From Chitinophagales bacterium (GTDB lineage Bacteria > Bacteroidota > Bacteroidia > Chitinophagales > UBA10324), in NCBI GenBank assembly GCA_013695715.1, contig JACCZZ010000122.1:1-11860 (forward strand): a DNA stretch of 11,860 nucleotides, in the 5' to 3' direction. The position numbers were made by a program, and so were the translations under genes. This document shows positions 6,935 through 11,860 of the stretch, in pieces; the first letter of the stretch is position 1, and every line of letters starts with the position of its first letter. Under the pieces are notes generated by a model. It searched no databases. It had not been told where the DNA came from and saw nothing but the letters and a program-made list of their open reading frames with translations.

Positions 6935-8011
6935 TTAAAACAACTGCAATTGCTTTTCCGCTTTCGGCACTTCAAACAAGGAATGATCAAGCGGTGGAAG
7001 GCTCCTTCCAGCCATATACTTTGCTTTTGATAAAGAGAACAATTGATGAATTGCCTCAGCAACCGGCCCTTCTCCTACCATACGTGCGCCAAACCTGCTG
7101 TCATTCAGTTTACCATTATGTACAGACTGAATCTGATGTAAAACTTTTTCTGCACGATCAGGGAAGTTCTTATGTACCCAATCGGTGAAGATTGCTCCAA
7201 TGTCCCCATTTAATCTAACTATCGTGAAGTGAACATCACATGCTCCTGCATCAGCGGCCGCTTTTATTATTGCAGGAACTTCATCACTATTTATAGAAGG
7301 AATAATGGGTGCAACATTTACATTAACAGGTATGCCATTTTCTGTGAGAACACGCACCGTTTCAAGCCGCTTAAAAGACGAAGCTGTTCGCGGCTCCATC
7401 ACTCTTCGAAGTTCTTCCTTTAACGTAGTAATGGATAAGGTTACAGTAACCAAATTCATCTCCGCCATTGGCTTAAGAATGTCAAGGTCACGTGTAATCA
7501 AAGAATTTTTTGTGATGATGCCTACCGGATGCTTGTATTTTAGCAGCACCTCCAGCATCTTTCGGGTGATCTTCATCTTTCGTTCTAATGGCTGATAACA
7601 ATCAGTATTGCCAGAAAGCATGATCGTTTGCGGAACATAGTTTTTTTTATTGAATGCTTCTTCGAGCAGCACTGCAGCGTTCGGCTTCATGATGATTTTG
7701 CTTTCAAAATCTAATCCTGCACTAAAGCCCCAATAAGGATGTGTATTGCGCGCATAGCAATATATGCAGCCATGCTCACAACCCTGGTATGGATTCATGG
7801 AAAACATAAGACCTAAATCAGGACTGTCTACTTTATTGATGATCTTTTTAGGATGTTCTACAAATACTTGAGTACCTGGATTACTAAGCAGAGGTTCATC
7901 GAGCCCCTCAACATGATCAGTAACATAAGCATTCTGAAAAAATTTATTGTGAGGCTTTATTTGCGAGCCACGACCCTTGAAGTAATTGGTTGTATTGTAG
8001 TCAGTGTTCAT
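6935..8011 (-). CDS. PA0069-family radical SAM protein
   Basis: This iron-sulfur enzyme uses S-adenosylmethionine for radical chemistry. The cluster motif C-x3-C-x2-C is at C78, C82 and C85 within NPYQGCEHGCIYCYARN, and the residues around it (HPYWGFSAGLDFE at 91-103) plus SGNTDCYQPLERK and GIITKNSL match the family described as PA0069 or Rv2578c-like, distantly related to spore photoproduct lyase (SplB). The 358 residues agree with the family length, and the N-terminal FKGRGSQIKPHNKF and the C-terminal short hydrophobic tail (QLQLF) are also typical. The true substrate is not established; repair of DNA lesions is suggested only by the SplB likeness. It starts from a 125-bp spacer shared with prfC, divergently. 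No partner gene next to it explains its role. Confidence 0.88.
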   Translation of the reverse strand: MNTDYNTTNYFKGRGSQIKPHNKFFQNAYVTDHVEGLDEPLLSNPGTQVFVEHPKKIINKVDSPDLGLMFSMNPYQGCEHGCIYCYARNTHPYWGFSAGLDFESKIIMKPNAAVLLEEAFNKKNYVPQTIMLSGNTDCYQPLERKMKITRKMLEVLLKYKHPVGIITKNSLITRDLDILKPMAEMNLVTVTLSITTLKEELRRVMEPRTASSFKRLETVRVLTENGIPVNVNVAPIIPSINSDEVPAIIKAAADAGACDVHFTIVRLNGDIGAIFTDWVHKNFPDRAEKVLHQIQSVHNGKLNDSRFGARMVGEGPVAEAIHQLFSLSKAKYMAGRSLPPLDHSLFEVPKAEKQLQLF

Positions 8012-8136
8012 TCATTCAATTTAACCAATCTTCTTAAGCAAATACAAATGTTTTTTAGAACGAAATCTTAATGCCTCCAAATTGATCTGCTCGCGATGAA
8101 TTAGAGAGCGCCTTCTTTATTATTTTTGCTCTTTAT

Positions 8137-9735
8137 ATGAAATTGCAGGAAGAGATCATTAGAAGAAGAACCTTTGCTATTATAAGTCATCCGGATGCTG
8201 GGAAAACGACACTGACAGAAAAATTTCTTTTGTACGGCGGAGCAATCCAGATAGCCGGCGCTGTGAAGTCGAATAAGATCCGTAAGTCGGCAACCTCAGA
8301 TTTTATGGAGATTGAGAGGCAACGAGGAATATCAGTAGCTACTTCCGTGATGACATTTGAATACAGCAATGTGCTGATCAACTTGCTTGACACCCCCGGC
8401 CACAAAGATTTTGCAGAGGATACTTATCGCACACTTACTGCTGTAGATAGTGTAATTCTCGTTATTGACTCAGTTAAAGGTGTAGAGACGCAAACGAAAA
8501 AGCTGATGGAGGTATGCAGAATGCGTAAAACACCCGTGATAGTATTTATCAACAAGATGGATCTGGAAGGACGAGATCCTTTTGATTTATTAGATGAGCT
8601 GGAGAAGATGCTTAACATTAAGGTGCAACCGCTGAGCTGGCCAATCAACAAAGGTTCTGAATTTAAAGGAGTATACAACCTCTTCGACAGAACGCTCCAA
8701 CTGTTTTCTCCTGAAAAGCAGACTGTAGAAAAAGACAGGTTGGAAATTGATGACTTAAATGATCCGCTTCTTGATGAGCTTATTTTGCGTGATGCGGATC
8801 AATTGCGTGAAGATGTATCGTTACTCAATGGTGTATATCCAGGTTTTGATGTTGATGAATATTTAGCAGCCAATATTGCCCCTGTATTTTTTGGAAGTGC
8901 ACGAAATAATTTTGGAGTGAAAGAATTGCTTGATACTTTTATACGCATTTCTCCTCTTCCTGAAAGCAGGGAAACTGATAAGCGCACCGTGGTGCCGGAT
9001 GAGGAAGATTTTACAGGCTTCGTATTTAAGATTCATGCGAACATAGACCCCAAGCACCGCAACCGCATTGCATTTGTTAGAATTGTATCAGGTAAATTTG
9101 AGCGCAACAAATACATTTATCATTGCAGGCTTGATAAGGAATTAAAATTCAGCAGTCCTGCGACCTTTATGGCATCGGCACGAAGTATTATTGATGAGGC
9201 ATTCCCAGGTGATGTAATAGGATTGTATGATACCGGCAATTTTAAGATTGGCGACAGCTTATCAGAAGGAGAAAAGCTGCAGTTTAGAGGCATTCCAAGC
9301 TTCTCCCCCGAAATTTTTAAAGAGCTGATTAACCGCGACCCGATGAAAACCAAGCAGCTTGATAAAGGTATTGAACAGCTTACCGAGGAGGGAGTTGCAC
9401 AATTATTTTATCAGCAGCATGGCAGCAAGAAAGTTGTTGGCGTAGTAGGCGATCTTCAGTTTGAGGTGATACAGTACCGCTTAAAAAACGAATATGGTGC
9501 TTCCTGTGAATTTGTACCTAAGGACATCTATAAAGCCTGCTGGATCACTTCGAATGATAAGAAGAAGCTAACTGAATTCATTCGGTTTAAATCACAGAAT
9601 GTTTTTACTGATAAAGATGATCACCTGGTATTCCTCGCTCCCTCTGAATGGCTATTGAAAGTAACCCAGGAGGCGAATCCCGAGATCACCTTTCATACAA
9701 CGTCAGAATTTAAAACTGAGAAAGTAGAAGTTTGA
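8137..9735 (+). CDS. prfC: Peptide chain release factor 3 (RF3)
   Basis: RF3 is a cytoplasmic GTPase that removes RF1/RF2 from the ribosome after peptide release. The GTPase motifs are in order: G1 SHPDAGKT (17-24), the switch I region with RGIS (63-66), G3 DTPGH (85-89) and G4 NKMD (139-142). The [12 protein letters not shown] context and [14 protein letters not shown] distinguish RF3 from EF-G and the other translational GTPases. Beta-barrel domain II follows (about 290-390), then the RF3 C-terminal domain (about 390-520). The 532 residues compare with 529 in E. coli. The start ATG has no in-frame alternative before a stop at 8083-8085, and the protein begins 10 residues before the conserved [11 protein letters not shown]. 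The gene converges on the GH3 gene with a 40-bp gap. Confidence 0.96.
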   Translation: MKLQEEIIRRRTFAIISHPDAGKTTLTEKFLLYGGAIQIAGAVKSNKIRKSATSDFMEIERQRGISVATSVMTFEYSNVLINLLDTPGHKDFAEDTYRTLTAVDSVILVIDSVKGVETQTKKLMEVCRMRKTPVIVFINKMDLEGRDPFDLLDELEKMLNIKVQPLSWPINKGSEFKGVYNLFDRTLQLFSPEKQTVEKDRLEIDDLNDPLLDELILRDADQLREDVSLLNGVYPGFDVDEYLAANIAPVFFGSARNNFGVKELLDTFIRISPLPESRETDKRTVVPDEEDFTGFVFKIHANIDPKHRNRIAFVRIVSGKFERNKYIYHCRLDKELKFSSPATFMASARSIIDEAFPGDVIGLYDTGNFKIGDSLSEGEKLQFRGIPSFSPEIFKELINRDPMKTKQLDKGIEQLTEEGVAQLFYQQHGSKKVVGVVGDLQFEVIQYRLKNEYGASCEFVPKDIYKACWITSNDKKKLTEFIRFKSQNVFTDKDDHLVFLAPSEWLLKVTQEANPEITFHTTSEFKTEKVEV

Positions 9736-9757
9736 GATTAACCAAGACAGACGCAGG

Positions 9758-9776
9758 AATATTTTTTCTAAATATT
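9758..9776. repeat. Small AT-rich inverted repeat between prfC and the GH3 gene
   Basis: AATATTT (9758-9764) and AAATATT (9770-9776) form a 7-bp stem with a 5-nt loop and touch the stop codon of the GH3 gene. It is the only hairpin in the 40-bp convergent gap and could weakly help termination in either direction, but it lacks GC pairs. Confidence 0.25.
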
Positions 9777-11299
9777 TATTTTGCAGGTTCACCCTTAAGT
9801 ACCCATGGCTGTAAGGCATCTGCCAACTGCCTGTCGTTGCTGAGGCGTGGCATTTTATTTTGTCCGCCAAGCTTGCCAACTGACTTCATATAATTCCTAA
9901 ATCCATCATGCTGAATCAGCGTTATTTTTAGAGGCTGGAGAATATTTCCTGATATAAGATCATCGTAATAAATATTTTTTCCACGAAGATATCGGTCTAT
10001 TTTAAGCCTAATACGATCGAGAGAGGCAGGCATTTTTGTAAACTCTACAAGCCATTCATGGTAGGGCAAGTCCTGATCAGGTGGATTTACCTGTGGAGCT
10101 ACAGTGAATTCTACAACTTCCAACTCCTCTTCTTCTACGGCTTTCATAAGTGCCGATTCAACTTCCTCACTAATAACATGCTCTCCAAATGCGGAGATAA
10201 AATGTTTTGTACGTCCTGTGACTAGTATACGATAAGGATCTTTTGAAATAAACTTTATGGTATCGCCTATTGAATAAGCCCACAACCCGGCATTTGAGCT
10301 AATGACAACCGCATAATTTTTGTCTGTCTCAACATCTTTTAATTGCAGGCGGCCAGGGTTTTGGGAAAAGATTTGTTCTGCAGGAACAAACTCAAAAAAA
10401 ATTCCTGAATCTACATTCAATAGCAGGCCTTCCTCCTTCTGGGAAGATTGAAACGCTATAAAACCTTCAGATGCGGGATAGGTTTCAATAGAATCAATTT
10501 TTTTCCCAATGGTATTGAAAAGCTTTGCTTCATAGGGTTCGAAATTTACACCGCCGTAAATCAGCAATGATAGATTAGGGAACATTTCTATAATATTTTT
10601 TTTACCACTCTTCTCAAGAAGCTTTTCAAAATACATCTGCACCCAAGGTGGTATTCCGCTTATGAGCCTCATATCCTGATTCCATGTTTCTTCTACTATT
10701 TTTTCCAGCTTTTCTTCCCAGTCTTCAATGCAATTGGTTTGATAGCTTGGTAATTGATTTCCACGCAAGTAACGTGGAACGTGATGGTTCACAATGCCCG
10801 AAAGGCGGCCTGTTAAGATGTCACCGGTTTTATCTAATTCAGGATTTCCTGATAAGAAGATCATCTTACCATCAACGAAACGAATGTTGCCTGTTTCTGC
10901 AATATACATCAGTAGTGCATTTCGGGCAGTATCTATATGATTGGGAATGGAATCGCGGGTGATGGGAATATATTTTACTCCTGAGGTAGTACCCGAAGAT
11001 TTCGCAAAATATAGTGGCCTTCCCTTCCAAAGAATATTTTCTCCACCATTCTTTATTTCTTCAATATATGGTATAAAGTCTTCATAATTAGCGAGGGGAA
11101 CCTGCCGTACGAAGTCTTCATACGTTGTGATATTTTCAAATTTATGTTGTTTACCAAATGTGGTTTTCTTCCCATCATTAATCAATTTATGAAAAAGATA
11201 CTCTTGCATCCTTACGGTGTCCTTCGCCCATTTTAGGATCTGCCGTTGAACGACAGAGGCATAAGGTCGTGCAAGAATGGATTTGACACTCATTAACAT
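9776..11299 (-). CDS. GH3-family adenylate-forming protein
   Basis: This 507-residue protein belongs to the GH3 (auxin-responsive promoter) branch of the adenylate-forming (ANL-like) enzymes, which in plants join amino acids to acyl substrates such as jasmonate or auxin. Visible motifs are the ATP-binding loop SSGTTSG (101-107), YPASEG (274-279), YSIGDTIKF (342-350) and GRTKHFISAFGEHV (362-375), followed by a smaller C-terminal domain (about 380-507). All are intact, so adenylation activity is likely. Acyl substrate and acceptor in Bacteroidota are unknown to me. The start could be Met1 (11299) or Met3 (11293), since the family N-terminus usually begins near the SVKSILARP segment; the difference is two residues. 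It stands alone, convergent with prfC and divergent from the small WGxxGxxG gene across a 258-bp spacer. Confidence 0.88.
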   Translation of the reverse strand: MLMSVKSILARPYASVVQRQILKWAKDTVRMQEYLFHKLINDGKKTTFGKQHKFENITTYEDFVRQVPLANYEDFIPYIEEIKNGGENILWKGRPLYFAKSSGTTSGVKYIPITRDSIPNHIDTARNALLMYIAETGNIRFVDGKMIFLSGNPELDKTGDILTGRLSGIVNHHVPRYLRGNQLPSYQTNCIEDWEEKLEKIVEETWNQDMRLISGIPPWVQMYFEKLLEKSGKKNIIEMFPNLSLLIYGGVNFEPYEAKLFNTIGKKIDSIETYPASEGFIAFQSSQKEEGLLLNVDSGIFFEFVPAEQIFSQNPGRLQLKDVETDKNYAVVISSNAGLWAYSIGDTIKFISKDPYRILVTGRTKHFISAFGEHVISEEVESALMKAVEEEELEVVEFTVAPQVNPPDQDLPYHEWLVEFTKMPASLDRIRLKIDRYLRGKNIYYDDLISGNILQPLKITLIQHDGFRNYMKSVGKLGGQNKMPRLSNDRQLADALQPWVLKGEPAK

Positions 11300-11557
11300 T
11301 AAAGGTAAGTTTAAGTTAAAGACAGTGGTTGGTAATTAAATTATCACTAATGTGAAAAAACTACCCCATCTGGTGCCATAACATCCCAGCGATCACTATA
11401 TAATTTCAGAGCCTTATAATGATCTTGTTAGGTGAGAAGTTGCATGAAAAGCACATGTATACTATATAATGTTAATAATCTTCTGTCAGTATAACAATCC
11501 GGTGGCACATAACTTGTAAGTCATGTAACTTAAATCTTTAACATAAAACAACCTATT
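11300..11557. other. Divergent spacer between the GH3 and WGxxGxxG genes
   Basis: No gene is visible in these 258 bp, which must carry the start signals of both flanking genes. An imperfect inverted repeat, GATCACTATA (11391-11400) against TATAATGATC (11415-11424), pairs 9 of 10 bases across a 14-nt loop. A short direct repeat CATAACTT (11508-11515) / CATGTAACTT (11522-11531) lies just before the small gene. I found no good TTTG / TAnnTTTG promoter for either direction. Confidence 0.4.
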
Positions 11558-11812
11558 ATGAAAAAATTAAAACTTGTTGCAGGTATGTTAGTTATTGGAA
11601 CGGCCATGACTTTAAGCTATCCAACATTAGCGCAAACCGACAACACTAACATGGCGACTCAGGCAGATGACATGAATGATGATGATGATGGAGCTGACTA
11701 TGGCTGGATCGGATTAATAGGTCTGGCGGGCTTAGCCGGGTTGCTAAGGAAGAAGGACACGACTACGAATACAGTATTGGATTCGGATAGACGCAATGTC
11801 CCAAACCGATAA
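11558..11812 (+). CDS. Small WGxxGxxG-type secreted or membrane protein
   Basis: The 84-residue product starts with a signal peptide (KKLK, hydrophobic core 7-20, likely cut after LA at 24-25). A short Asp-rich stretch follows (MNDDDDGADY, 39-48), then a Gly/Leu membrane segment GWIGLIGLAGLAGLLRKK (49-66) ending in basic residues, and a polar tail. The Trp-Gly-repeat plus basic stop matches the short WGxxGxxG family that I know from Bacteroidota, whose function is not established. The layout resembles sorting-anchor tails (GlyGly-CTERM, MYXO-CTERM), but here it makes up most of a tiny protein and is followed by 18 residues rather than ending the chain. An intrinsic terminator follows 9 bp after the stop codon, so this is probably a single-gene transcript. 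Translation and signal peptide are convincing; a role in the envelope is an inference. Confidence 0.8.
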   Translation: MKKLKLVAGMLVIGTAMTLSYPTLAQTDNTNMATQADDMNDDDDGADYGWIGLIGLAGLAGLLRKKDTTTNTVLDSDRRNVPNR

Positions 11813-11821
11813 GAAACTTTC

Positions 11822-11852
11822 AAAACCCTCGATGAAGATCGGGGGTTTTTTT
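11822..11852 (+). terminator. Intrinsic terminator of the WGxxGxxG gene
   Basis: AAAACCCTCGAT (11822-11833) pairs over 12 positions, one of them a T-G wobble, with ATCGGGGGTTTT (11838-11849) around a GAAG loop (11834-11837), and the T run extends to 11852. This is the clearest terminator in the window and lies 9 bp after the stop codon. Confidence 0.9.
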
Positions 11853-11860
11853 GTTGTATA

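Noticed and set aside
7305..7595. 96-codon open frame opposite the radical SAM gene
   Set aside because: It is a shadow of a strongly conserved gene on the other strand.
8121..8128. TATTTTTG as a -7 box for prfC
   Set aside because: It fits TAnnTTTG, but only 8 bp separate it from the ATG, which would make prfC nearly leaderless, and no -33 element is at the right distance. The match is expected by chance in AT-rich DNA.
11679..11690. GAT trinucleotide run in the small gene as a phase-variable repeat
   Set aside because: The run is short, in frame and encodes the Asp patch; length changes would add or remove Asp residues rather than switch the gene.
1..11860. Search for CRISPR arrays, tRNA/rRNA, transposases, toxin-antitoxin pairs and defence genes
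   Set aside because: No regularly spaced repeats, cloverleaf or relevant protein motifs were seen in any intergenic region or gene.

Overview
The window looks like chromosomal DNA from a member of the Bacteroidota, probably of the Chitinophagales/Sphingobacteriia kind. The signs are an ECF sigma factor of the typical Bacteroidota type paired with a membrane-anchored TPR protein, a secreted protein with a C-terminal type IX secretion (T9SS) sorting domain, a small WGxxGxxG-type membrane protein, moderate to low GC, little Shine-Dalgarno signal, and at least one match to the Bacteroidota -7 promoter consensus TAnnTTTG. Lineage below the phylum is an inference.

Layout. Positions 1-296 hold no convincing gene, but they contain a fold-back element (about 71-225) with inverted ends CTAACGG/CCGTTTAG. 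A 12-helix APC-superfamily amino acid permease (+, 297-1766) runs into the end of a leftward cluster. That cluster reads exodeoxyribonuclease III (xth, 4334-3555), an ECF sigma factor with a TTG start (3500-2910), and a TPR/anti-sigma-like membrane protein (2926-1775), with a 17-bp overlap between the last two. Divergent from xth, and behind a likely promoter, lie a T9SS-sorted YCF48/BNR-like protein (4430-5713) and a Wzz-type chain-length-determinant-like protein (5807-6763). A convergent AT-rich gap separates these from a PA0069-family radical SAM protein (8011-6935). Peptide chain release factor 3 (prfC, 8137-9735) is divergent from the radical SAM gene and convergent with a GH3-family adenylate-forming enzyme (11299-9776). 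The window ends with a small secreted or membrane-anchored WGxxGxxG protein (11558-11812) and its strong intrinsic terminator.

Most genes are housekeeping or widely conserved functions (amino acid uptake, abasic-site repair, translation termination) mixed with envelope functions. The sigma/TPR pair reads as one regulatory module. No CRISPR array, transposase, tRNA or rRNA was seen, and there is no sign of a phage or defence island. I did not find an obvious undescribed multi-gene system. The most interesting items are the fold-back element at the left edge, the small WGxxGxxG protein, and the poorly characterised radical SAM, GH3 and orphan Wzz-like genes.
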